This document shows positions 7,962 through 15,065 of a DNA stretch of 45,437 nt, in pieces; position 1 is the first letter of the stretch; each line of letters opens with the position of its first letter. Under the pieces are notes generated by a model. It worked only from the letters and a program-made list of their open reading frames with translations, did not search any database and was not told where the DNA came from. The position numbers and the translations under genes were made by a program. Location of the stretch: contig JAFAKN010000205.1 of the NCBI GenBank assembly GCA_019235415.1, forward strand, positions 1 through 45,437. The letters are read 5' to 3'. This DNA is from Alphaproteobacteria bacterium. GTDB lineage: Bacteria > Pseudomonadota > Alphaproteobacteria > Reyranellales > Reyranellaceae.

Positions 7962-9848
7962 ATGGCCGTCGACAATGTCCAAGCCCTGCCGCCCGGCACC
8001 GAGCTCGGTGACTACCGGCTCGATGCCATCATCGGGCACGGCAGCTTCGGCATCACCTACCGCGCCTTCGACAAGCAGCTCGCCAAGTTCGTCGCCATCA
8101 AGGAGTACCTGCCGGTCGAATTCGCCGTCCGCAAGGGCGAGAACGAGGTGGTGCCGCGCGGCGCACGCTACGCCGACGATTTCACGTGGGGCCGCGAGCG
8201 CTTCCTCGACGAGGCGCGCGCGCTCGCCCGCTTCCGCCATCCTCACATCGTTCCCGTGCTGCGCTACTTCGAGGCCAACGGCACGGCCTACACCGTCATG
8301 GAGTTCGAGGACGGCCAGAGTCTCGCCGAAGTGCTGCGCTCCAAGGCGCCGCGCCTGCCGGCCGAGGACGTGCGCCGCCTGGCCAGCGGCCTTTTGAGCG
8401 GCTTGGCCGCAGTGCATGCGCAAGGCTTCCTGCATCGCGACATCAAGCCGTCGAACATCATCATCCGGCGCGACGGCGTGCCGGTGCTGATCGACTTCGG
8501 CGCGGCGCGGCTGGCGATCGGCGAGCGCACGCAAACCTTGACCGGCGTGCTGACGCCCCAATACGCGCCGATCGAGCAGTACTCGCTCGACAGCAAGCAG
8601 GGGCCGTGGAGCGACATCTACTCGGCGGCGGCCGTGCTCTATCACTCGATCATCGGCAAGCCGCCGCCGGATGCCGCTGCGCGCGTCGGCGTCGATCCCT
8701 ACCTGCCGCTCGCCGACACCGAGCGCGACCGCTTCGATGCACTGTTCCTTGCCGCCATCGATCGCGGACTCGCCTTCGCTCCCGACAAGCGCCCGCAGAG
8801 CGTCGAGCAATGGAGCCGTGCCTTCGGGACAACCGTGGGGCGCGTCGAAAGCGCCCCGACGCAACGCCTGGAGACGCGGCCGGAGGATCCGACGCCGCGG
8901 CTGGGCGGCGTCAGTCGCGGCGCGGAGCACCCCGACGTGGAGCCCACGCCGCGGCCCTCGCGGCTGGGCTTCTGGCTGGTGCTGATCGCGATCGCCGCCG
9001 GCGCCATCGGCTTGTGGCGCTATCACACCGACATTCGCGGCTGGCTGGTCGACGCGACGCCGACGCAGCCGACAACCGCGGTGGCGGAAAAGCCTACCGC
9101 TCAACCCGCGACTCCGGCCGCGACCCCGGCGCCCGCGCCATCGACGACGCCATCAACCGCACCGGCGCCATCGACGGCGCCGCGGGCCGACAACGCGAGC
9201 CAGCGGGCGCTGATCGAGAAGGCACGGCAAGCCGCGCTCGAGGCGCGCGCGGTGTACGAGAAGGCCGACGAGGCGGCCCGCACGGCCATCTCGATGGCGG
9301 GCGAGGCGCGCATCGTCGCGGCGCGGGCCGCCCGTCCCGATCTCGAACGCGCCGATAGCCGCACCTACGAGGGCGGGGCGAGCTATATCGGCCAGGTGGT
9401 TGACGGCAAGCGACAGGGCTTGGGCGTCGCCGAGCTCGCGGATGGCGAGAAGCAGGCCGGCGACTGGCAGGCCGATCGCCTGAACGGGCTCGGCACGGTG
9501 CGCTTCCCCGACGACACGCGCTACGCCGGTCAGTTGCGTGACGGCATGGCGGGTGGCCTCGGCGTGCGCGAGAGGCCGGGTGTCGAGCGCCTCGAAGGCA
9601 CCTTCGTCGCCGGGCGCTTCGATGGGCTGGGCGTGCGGCGCTCGCTCGCTGCTCCCAGCATGGTGCAGACCGGCGAGTTCCGTGCCGACAAGCTCGAAGG
9701 TCCGGGCGTCGAGACGGTGGGGGAGGAGCGCTACGAAGGCGGCTTCCGCAACGGCCGCCGCAGCGGCTATGGCCAGATCACCGGACCCGACGGGCGCGTT
9801 CGCTCCGGTCGATGGGCAGACGGAAAGCCTTTGGAAACAACGCCTTGA
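7962..9848 (+). CDS. Membrane Ser/Thr protein kinase with C-terminal MORN repeats
   Basis: A 628-residue protein with three parts. Residues 18-285 are a Hanks-type kinase: glycine loop GHGSFG (25-30), ATP lysine K47 in VAIKEYL, catalytic HRDIKPSN with D160, and DFG at 178-180. Residues about 335-353 form a single transmembrane helix after a basic proline-rich stretch. Beyond it lie an Ala/Pro/Thr linker, an alanine-rich probable coiled coil (about 403-450), and roughly six or seven MORN-like repeats of the YxGxxxDGxxxGxG type to the C-terminus. The kinase therefore faces the cytoplasm and the MORN region probably the periplasm. All catalytic residues are present, so it should be active; the target is unknown. 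It ends 42 bases before nasT but is unlikely to be part of the nitrate system. Confidence 0.92.
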   Translation: MAVDNVQALPPGTELGDYRLDAIIGHGSFGITYRAFDKQLAKFVAIKEYLPVEFAVRKGENEVVPRGARYADDFTWGRERFLDEARALARFRHPHIVPVLRYFEANGTAYTVMEFEDGQSLAEVLRSKAPRLPAEDVRRLASGLLSGLAAVHAQGFLHRDIKPSNIIIRRDGVPVLIDFGAARLAIGERTQTLTGVLTPQYAPIEQYSLDSKQGPWSDIYSAAAVLYHSIIGKPPPDAAARVGVDPYLPLADTERDRFDALFLAAIDRGLAFAPDKRPQSVEQWSRAFGTTVGRVESAPTQRLETRPEDPTPRLGGVSRGAEHPDVEPTPRPSRLGFWLVLIAIAAGAIGLWRYHTDIRGWLVDATPTQPTTAVAEKPTAQPATPAATPAPAPSTTPSTAPAPSTAPRADNASQRALIEKARQAALEARAVYEKADEAARTAISMAGEARIVAARAARPDLERADSRTYEGGASYIGQVVDGKRQGLGVAELADGEKQAGDWQADRLNGLGTVRFPDDTRYAGQLRDGMAGGLGVRERPGVERLEGTFVAGRFDGLGVRRSLAAPSMVQTGEFRADKLEGPGVETVGEERYEGGFRNGRRSGYGQITGPDGRVRSGRWADGKPLETTP

Positions 9849-9853
9849 AGGCG

Positions 9854-9868
9854 TGGCACGGATGTTGC
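9854..9868 (+). promoter_or_regulatory. Sigma-54 (RpoN) type promoter upstream of nasT
   Basis: TGGCACG-GATG-TTGC matches the -24/-12 consensus TGGCACG-N4-TTGC in full, with GG and GC ten bases apart. Transcription would start near 9880, only about ten bases before the nasT start codon. Sigma-54 control (usually with NtrC) is well known for nitrogen assimilation genes. No clear enhancer site was seen in the end of the kinase gene. Confidence 0.7.
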
Positions 9869-9890
9869 GGCCGGAGCCCCGCAACGAGCC

Positions 9891-10484
9891 GTGTCCGTGA
9901 CCAAAGCGCTTTCCGTCCTGCTGATCGACGACAACCCTGCGCGCGCCGAGATCGTGCAGGCGGGGCTGGCTGCGGCCGGCTATCGGCTGCTGGCCCGACT
10001 CGAGGGCACGCAGGATCTCGCCGGCCGCGTGCGTGAACTCGCGCCGGACGTCGTGGTGGTGAGCATCGACAGTCCCGGTCGCGACACCATCGAGGACATG
10101 CGCCGCACCACCGACCTCACGCCGCGGCCGATCGCGCTGTTCGTCGACCGCTCCGATCCCGCGACCATCGCCGCGGCGATGGAAGCGGGCGTGTCGGCCT
10201 ATGTCGTGAAGGGGCTGGCACAGGACCGCGTGCGCGGCGTGGTCGACGTCGCGGTCGCGCACTTCAATCGCTACCACGCCATGCGCGAGGAGCTCGAGCG
10301 GGCGCGCTTGTCGCTGGTGGAGCGCAAAACCATCGATCGCGCCAAGGGCCTGCTGATGGAGCAGCGCGGCCTCAACGAGGAAGCGGCCTACAAGCTCTTA
10401 CGCAAGCTCGCGATGGACCAGAACAAGCGCATCGCCGACGTGGCGCGGGACATCGTGACCTACGTCCGGGTGTTGAAGGGGTGA
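9891..10484 (+). CDS. nasT: NasT-like ANTAR-domain antitermination response regulator
   Basis: A 197-residue protein. Residues 8-120 form a receiver-like domain (VLLIDDN acidic start, a D in VVVVSIDSPG, and AYVVKG at the lysine position). A short helix at about 125-145 is followed by an ANTAR domain (about 140-195) with the KTIDRAKGLLMEQRGLNEEAAYKLLRKLA pattern of the RNA-binding three-helix bundle. NasT binds two-hairpin leader RNAs and blocks terminators of nitrate assimilation operons; NasS holds it inactive when nitrate is absent. The start is GTG 9891 (a second in-frame GTG is at 9897). With the sigma-54 start near 9880 the mRNA would have a very short leader. A matching RNA target lies directly downstream at 10780-10852. 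Confidence 0.9.
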   Translation: MSVTKALSVLLIDDNPARAEIVQAGLAAAGYRLLARLEGTQDLAGRVRELAPDVVVVSIDSPGRDTIEDMRRTTDLTPRPIALFVDRSDPATIAAAMEAGVSAYVVKGLAQDRVRGVVDVAVAHFNRYHAMREELERARLSLVERKTIDRAKGLLMEQRGLNEEAAYKLLRKLAMDQNKRIADVARDIVTYVRVLKG

Positions 10485-10503
10485 TTCTGTCTGAGAGCAC
10501 CTC

Positions 10504-10572
10504 TGTCATCCCGAGCGTAGCGAGGGACCCTTCCTGTCGCCTTAAAGGTCCCTCGCTGCGCTCGGGATGACA
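10504..10572. repeat. Family A palindromic repeat, copy 5
   Basis: Arms TGTCATCCCGAGCGTAGCGAGG and the matching right arm surround a CTGTCGCC centre. It begins 20 bases after the nasT stop. It may stabilise or end the nasT transcript, but there is no U-tract. Confidence 0.88.
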
Positions 10573-10716
10573 GGAAGAGCGCTCAGGATAAAAGATGTGC
10601 CTCTCGCAACACTATGCCCTCTAATCGACCATGCTGCATAAGCGAGCATCAGCTCCGGCAAGTGCGCGCAACCGCGGAAATCCAGTGTTTTCAACGTCCT
10701 TGCAGCGCACAACCGT

Positions 10717-10731
10717 TGGCACGTTTCCTGC
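10717..10731 (+). promoter_or_regulatory. Sigma-54 type promoter for the nasS-nrt-nir-nas operon
   Basis: TGGCACG-TTTC-CTGC matches the -24/-12 consensus with one change (C for the first T of TTGC), and GG and GC keep the required ten-base spacing. The start site would be near 10743, so the leader RNA would be about 135 bases long and contain both ANTAR-type hairpins and the terminator. An imperfect dyad, ATGCT-N9-AGCAT at 10631-10649, lies upstream, but it does not match an NtrC site. Confidence 0.6.
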
Positions 10732-10779
10732 TCCATGTATCGGTGCGAGCCCAACGGCGGGTTCTCTCCTGATGTAATG

Positions 10780-10817
10780 GCGGACCAAGGTCGGTCCGCA
10801 TTTGGACAATGGCGTCC
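10780..10817 (+). promoter_or_regulatory. Two-hairpin ANTAR (NasT) RNA target in the operon leader
   Basis: Hairpin P1 (10780-10799) has a perfect 7-bp stem GCGGACC/GGTCCGC and the six-base loop AAGGTC. Hairpin P2 (10804-10817) has a 4-bp stem GGAC/GTCC and the six-base loop AATGGC. They are four bases apart. Both loops carry A at position 1 and G at position 4, the defining bases of ANTAR-protein targets. The right arm of P2 (10814-10817) is also part of the left arm of the terminator at 10813-10852, so P2 and the terminator cannot form together. This predicts that NasT bound to P1-P2 lets RNA polymerase read through into nasS and the operon. Confidence 0.82.
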
Positions 10818-10862
10818 TGCTCGGTCGGCACTCGTGCCGCCCGGTCGGGACGTTTTGTCTTT
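10813..10862 (+). terminator. Intrinsic terminator (attenuator) upstream of nasS
   Basis: A long hairpin covers 10813-10852 around the loop CTCG, with an 18-pair stem (including two G-U pairs) broken only by T10825/C10840 and C10820/T10845. It is followed directly by TTTTGTCTTT at 10853-10862. It lies 17 bases before the nasS ATG, so it can only act as an attenuator of the downstream operon. Its outer left arm contains the P2 right arm, giving the switch. Confidence 0.82.
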
Positions 10863-10878
10863 GTGGAGTGCGTAGCGC

Positions 10879-12024
10879 ATGGCCGAGCTGGAGCGACCGA
10901 GACTGAAGGTCGGGTTCATCCCGATCATCGACTGCGCGGCGATCGTCATGGCCGAGGAGCTCGGCGCCTACGAGCGGCAAGGCCTCGAGGTCGAGATCCG
11001 CCGCGAGGTGTCGTGGGCCAACGTGCGCGACAAGCTGGCGCTGGGCGTGCTCGACGCTTCGCACATCCTGTCGCCCCTGCCGCTTGCCCAGACGCTCGCC
11101 ATCGACAGCGTCAGCGTCCCCATGATCAACGCCATGACGCTCGAGCTGAACGGCAACGCCGTCACCTTGTCGACCGGCTTGTGGCGCGAGATCGAGGAAG
11201 CGGCGCCCGCGATGGCGTCGCAGCGGCCGCTCGATGCGCGTGCGCTCGCCGCCGTCGTCGCCAAGCGACGGGCAGAAGGCCGGCCGGCTCTCGTGCTGGC
11301 TTCCGTGTTCCCGTACTCGGTGCAGCACTACATGCTGCGCCTGTGGCTCTCGTCCGGCGGGCTCGATCCCGACCGCGACGTGCGGCTCACCGTCGTGCCG
11401 CCGCCGCACACCGTGGCACATCTGTCCGGCGGCGTGATCGACGGCTATTGCGTCGGCGAGCCGTGGAACCGGCAGTCCGAGCAGCTGGGCATCGGTCACA
11501 TCGCGCTCACCGGGCCGGACATCTGGCGCGGCATGCCCGAGAAGGTCTTGGGCACCACCGAAGCCTGGGCCGAGCGCCATCCCGAAACGCTGAAGGCGCT
11601 GATCAAGGCGCTGATCGAGGCGTCGCTGTGGCTCGACGATCCGGCCAACCGCGCCGAGGCGGCGCGCATCCTGTCGAGCCCGCGCCACCTCAACATGCCG
11701 GCCGACGTCATGGCGCGCACCCTGGAGCAGCCTGGCTTCCATGTGTTCCAGAAAGACGCCGCGAACTTCCCGTGGCGCAGCCACGCCGATTGGTTCCTGA
11801 AGCAGATGGTGCGCTGGAACCAGGCGCCGCGCGACATCGACATCACCGCGGTCGCCGACCGCGTCTATCGCACCGACCTCTATCGCGCCGCAGCGACCGA
11901 GATGGGGGTCGACTGCCCCGCGATCGATCGCCTGCCACCGGGTGGCCACGGCGAGCCACCGGTGCCGCCGGCCGCCGACAACAGAGGCGTGGGACCTTCG
12001 CTTCAGGAGAGAGCCAATGGGTAG
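10879..12024 (+). CDS. nasS: NasS-like nitrate sensor (cytoplasmic NrtA/CmpA family protein)
   Basis: A 381-residue protein of the nitrate/bicarbonate substrate-binding family (motifs LKVGFIPIIDCAAIVMAEE, SWANVRDKL, YCVGEPWNRQ, SHADWFLKQM). Unlike its neighbour NrtA it has no signal peptide: the binding domain begins within ten residues of the start, so it stays in the cytoplasm. This is the mark of NasS, which binds nitrate or nitrite and releases NasT. ATG 10879 is preceded by GGAG at 10865-10868. The stop overlaps the nrtA start by eight bases. It lies downstream of the ANTAR-controlled terminator. The alternative, a second transport-binding protein, is less likely without a signal peptide. 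Confidence 0.87.
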   Translation: MAELERPRLKVGFIPIIDCAAIVMAEELGAYERQGLEVEIRREVSWANVRDKLALGVLDASHILSPLPLAQTLAIDSVSVPMINAMTLELNGNAVTLSTGLWREIEEAAPAMASQRPLDARALAAVVAKRRAEGRPALVLASVFPYSVQHYMLRLWLSSGGLDPDRDVRLTVVPPPHTVAHLSGGVIDGYCVGEPWNRQSEQLGIGHIALTGPDIWRGMPEKVLGTTEAWAERHPETLKALIKALIEASLWLDDPANRAEAARILSSPRHLNMPADVMARTLEQPGFHVFQKDAANFPWRSHADWFLKQMVRWNQAPRDIDITAVADRVYRTDLYRAAATEMGVDCPAIDRLPPGGHGEPPVPPAADNRGVGPSLQERANG

Positions 12025-13315
12025 CAACAGGTTGAGCGTTCGCCGTCGCGGACTTCTAAAGGGAGCGACGGCTACGGCGGCCCTGTTGACCGCGGCACGC
12101 GCGTCGTTGCCGGCCGGCGCCTTTGCCCAAGGCAAAGGACCGGAGACCGACAAGGTCACGTTGGGCTTCATCGCGCTCACCGATGCCGCACCGCTGATCA
12201 TCGCCAAGGAAAAGAAGCTGTTCGACAAGTACGGCGTCACCGATGCCAATGTCGCCAAGCAGGCCTCGTGGGGCACGACGCGCGACAACCTCGTCCTGGG
12301 TTCGGGCTCGGGCGGCATCGACGGTGCGCACATTTTGACGCCACTGCCGTACCTGATCTCGCTGGGCACGGTGACGTCGGAGAACAAGCCGACACCGATG
12401 TATATCCTCGCGCGGCTCAACTACCAGTGCCAGGGCATCTCGGTCGCCAAGGAATTCAAGCCGACCGGCACCAAGGCCGACGCCTCGCCGCTCAAGGAGG
12501 CCTTCGCCAAGAAGAAGGCGGCCGGCCAGGAAGTGAAGTGCGCCATGACCTTCCCCGGCGGAACGCACGACATGTGGATCCGCTATTGGCTGGCGGCGGG
12601 CGGCATCGACCCGGACAAGGACGTCTCCACCATCGTCGTGCCGCCAGCCCAGATGGTGGCCAACATGAAGGTCGGCAACATGGCGGCGTTCTGCGTCGGC
12701 GAGCCGTGGAACGACCAGCTGGTGCATCAGGACATCGGCTACACCGCCTGCACTACCGGCGAGGTGTGGAAGGACCATCCCGAGAAGTCGCTCGGGCTGC
12801 GCACCGACTGGGTCGACAAGAACCCCAAGGCGGCCATGGCCGTGCTGATGGCCGTGATGGAAGCCCAGCAATGGTGCGAGAAGATGGAAAACAAGGAGGA
12901 GATGGCGAACATCATCGGCAAGCGGCAATGGTTCAACGTGCCGCCGGCCGACATCGTCAACCGCATCAAGGGCGACATCGACTACGGCGACGGCCGCAAG
13001 GTCACGGGCTCCGACCTGCTCATGAAGTTCTGGAAGGGCGGGGTGTCGTATCCCTACCAGAGTCACGAGCTGTGGTTCCTGGTCGAGAACCAGCGCTGGG
13101 GCAAGTTGCCGATGGATCTCGACACCAAGGCGATCATCGGCAAAGTCAATCGCGAGGATCTGTGGCGCGAAGGCGCCAAGGCGATCAGCGCTGCCGCCGC
13201 CGACGTGCCGAACTCGACCTCGCGCGGCAAGGAGATCTTCTTCGACGGCAAGGTGTTCGATCCCGAGGATCCCAAAGCCTACCTGTCGTCGCTGCAGATC
13301 AAGAAGGTGTCGTGA
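12017..13315 (+). CDS. nrtA: Nitrate ABC transporter substrate-binding protein
   Basis: A 432-residue periplasmic binding protein. ATG 12017 overlaps the nasS stop and has AGGAGAG just upstream. The N-terminus carries a twin-arginine signal (RRRGLLKG, residues 9-16) followed by an alanine-rich hydrophobic segment and a probable cleavage after AFA or AQG, so it is likely exported folded by Tat. The mature part has the NrtA pattern: LGFIALTDAAPLIIAKEK, ASWGTTRDNLVLG, MTFPGGTHDMWIRYWLAAGG, FCVGEPWNDQLV and YQSHELWFL. It binds nitrate for the NrtB/NrtC transporter encoded next. Its stop overlaps the nrtB start (TGATG). Confidence 0.93.
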   Translation: MGSNRLSVRRRGLLKGATATAALLTAARASLPAGAFAQGKGPETDKVTLGFIALTDAAPLIIAKEKKLFDKYGVTDANVAKQASWGTTRDNLVLGSGSGGIDGAHILTPLPYLISLGTVTSENKPTPMYILARLNYQCQGISVAKEFKPTGTKADASPLKEAFAKKKAAGQEVKCAMTFPGGTHDMWIRYWLAAGGIDPDKDVSTIVVPPAQMVANMKVGNMAAFCVGEPWNDQLVHQDIGYTACTTGEVWKDHPEKSLGLRTDWVDKNPKAAMAVLMAVMEAQQWCEKMENKEEMANIIGKRQWFNVPPADIVNRIKGDIDYGDGRKVTGSDLLMKFWKGGVSYPYQSHELWFLVENQRWGKLPMDLDTKAIIGKVNREDLWREGAKAISAAAADVPNSTSRGKEIFFDGKVFDPEDPKAYLSSLQIKKVS

Positions 13316-14217
13316 TGCAGGCGGCCAAGCTCTCTTCAGTCGCCGGCGCCGTGCCGGTACCCGGCGTCCCGGCAAGCGCGGAGATCGTGCCGTTCCGCGC
13401 GCCCGTCCGGCCGGCGCTCGAGCGCTATGCCGAAACCGTGCGCCACGTCGTGAGCGTCGTGCTGCCGCCGTTGATCGTGATCGCCGTCTGCCTGTTCCTC
13501 TGGCAGCTGCTCTGCTCGGAGCCCGGCTCACGCTTGCCACCGCCCAGCAAGGTGGTGGCCGACGCCTGGGACTTCATCGTCGATCCGTTCTACGACAATG
13601 GCGGCGTCGACAAAGGCGCCTTCTGGCAGCTCGCCAAGAGCTTGGGCCGCGTGGCCATCGGCTTCTGCCTGGCGGCCGTCGTCGGCGTGGCGCTGGGCGT
13701 GCTGGTCGGCCAGAGCACCTGGGCGCTGCGCGGTCTCGATCCGATCTTCCAGGTGCTGCGCACCATTCCGCCGCTCGCCTGGCTGCCGCTGTCGCTGGCG
13801 GGCTTCCGCGACGCCCAGCCGTCGGCGATCTTCGTGATCTTCATCACCTCGATCTGGCCCATCATCATCAACACCTCGGTGGGCGTGCGGAACATCCCAC
13901 AGGACTACCGCAACGTCGCCGCTGTCGTGCGGCTGTCATGGTGGGAGGTGTTCTGGAAGATCACCCTGCCCGCCAGCGTGCCGTACATCTTCACCGGCCT
14001 GCGCATCGGCGTGGGCTTGAGCTGGCTCGCCATCGTCGCCGCCGAGATGCTGATCGGCGGCGTCGGCATCGGCTTCTTCATCTGGGATGCCTGGAACAGC
14101 TCGCGCATCAGCGACATCATCGTGGCCCTGGTCTACATCGGCATCGTCGGCTTCCTGCTCGACAAGCTGATCGCCGCCCTTGGCCGTTTCGTCTCGCACG
14201 GCGTGGCAGCGCAGTAG
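13315..14217 (+). CDS. nrtB: Nitrate ABC transporter permease
   Basis: A 300-residue inner-membrane protein. ATG 13315 overlaps the nrtA stop as TGATG, which fixes the start. A cytoplasmic N-terminus of about 45 residues precedes the first helix (VVLPPLIVIAVCLFLWQLL). Further hydrophobic segments follow, and the EAA-like coupling loop YRNVAAVVRLSWWEVFWKI lies about two thirds along, where it contacts the ATPase. The family is the nitrate/sulfonate/taurine-type permease, acting as a dimer. The stop codon lies inside the nrtC ribosome-binding site. Confidence 0.93.
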   Translation: MQAAKLSSVAGAVPVPGVPASAEIVPFRAPVRPALERYAETVRHVVSVVLPPLIVIAVCLFLWQLLCSEPGSRLPPPSKVVADAWDFIVDPFYDNGGVDKGAFWQLAKSLGRVAIGFCLAAVVGVALGVLVGQSTWALRGLDPIFQVLRTIPPLAWLPLSLAGFRDAQPSAIFVIFITSIWPIIINTSVGVRNIPQDYRNVAAVVRLSWWEVFWKITLPASVPYIFTGLRIGVGLSWLAIVAAEMLIGGVGIGFFIWDAWNSSRISDIIVALVYIGIVGFLLDKLIAALGRFVSHGVAAQ

Positions 14218-14221
14218 GAGG
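14216..14221 (+). promoter_or_regulatory. nrtC ribosome-binding site overlapping the nrtB stop
   Basis: AGGAGG is a full Shine-Dalgarno match five bases before ATG 14227. Its first two bases are the end of the nrtB TAG stop codon, so ribosomes finishing nrtB can reinitiate on nrtC. Confidence 0.85.
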
Positions 14222-14226
14222 CCGCG

Positions 14227-15042
14227 ATGGACAAGACCTATCTGAAATTCGAGCAGGTCGGCATGAGCTTCCGCCGCGGCCCGATGGACAGGGGCGTGGC
14301 GACGGAAGTGCTGCGCGGCGTCAACCTCGACATCGCGCAGGGCGAATTCGTCTCCCTGATCGGCCATTCCGGCTGTGGCAAGTCGACTTTGCTCAACATC
14401 CTGGGCGGGCTGCTGCAGTCGACGACCGGCGAAGTCTTCCTCGAGGGCGAGGTGGTCGACGAGCCGGGTCCCGACCGCGCCATCGTCTTCCAGAACCATT
14501 CGTTGCTGCCATGGCTCACCGTCTACGGCAACGTCGCCATCGCGGTCGACAAGGTGTTCGGCTCGACCAAGACCAAGAGCGAGCGCCACGATTGGGTGAT
14601 GCACAATCTCGAGCTGGTGCAGATGGCGCAGGCCAAGGACAAGCGCCCGCACGAGATCTCCGGCGGCATGAAGCAGCGCGTCGGCATCGCTCGCGCGCTC
14701 GCCATGCAGCCCAAGGTGCTGCTGATGGACGAGCCGTTCGGTGCGCTCGACGCGCTGACCCGCGCCCATCTGCAGGACAGCGTCATGGAAATCCATGCCC
14801 GGCTCGGCAACACCGTGATGATGATCACCCACGACGTCGACGAGGCCGTGCTGCTCTCCGACCGTGTGGTGATGATGACCAACGGCCCCTCCGCGACCAT
14901 CGGCGAGATCCTGAAGATCGGCCTGCCGCGGCCGCGCCGCCGGCTCGAGCTCGCGACCGATGCCGAATACGCGCGCTGCCGCGCGGCGATCCTGGAGTTT
15001 CTCTACGCGCGCCACCGCGTGCCGGCGCGGGCGGCCGCCTGA
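14227..15042 (+). CDS. nrtC: Nitrate ABC transporter ATPase (NrtD-like, single domain)
   Basis: A 271-residue ATPase with Walker A GHSGCGKST, Q-loop VFQNHSLLPWLTV, signature ISGGMKQR, Walker B VLLMDEPFGALD and switch histidine ITHDVDEAV. It lacks the NrtA-like C-terminal domain found on cyanobacterial NrtC, so it is structurally like NrtD and probably works as a homodimer with NrtB. It powers nitrate import. It is followed after 23 bases by nirA. Confidence 0.93.
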   Translation: MDKTYLKFEQVGMSFRRGPMDRGVATEVLRGVNLDIAQGEFVSLIGHSGCGKSTLLNILGGLLQSTTGEVFLEGEVVDEPGPDRAIVFQNHSLLPWLTVYGNVAIAVDKVFGSTKTKSERHDWVMHNLELVQMAQAKDKRPHEISGGMKQRVGIARALAMQPKVLLMDEPFGALDALTRAHLQDSVMEIHARLGNTVMMITHDVDEAVLLSDRVVMMTNGPSATIGEILKIGLPRPRRRLELATDAEYARCRAAILEFLYARHRVPARAAA

Positions 15043-15065
15043 CGGTCGCGCCTAGGGGTGCAGCC

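Noticed and set aside
10631..10649. Dyad ATGCT-N9-AGCAT as an NtrC enhancer site
   Set aside because: Half sites and spacing do not fit the TGCAC...GTGCA type; kept only as an unassigned dyad.
10542..12420. Minus-strand frames over the nasT-nasS gap and nasS
   Set aside because: They run across the repeat, the leader and nasS with no family features, while the plus-strand RNA structures and NasS motifs explain the sequence.
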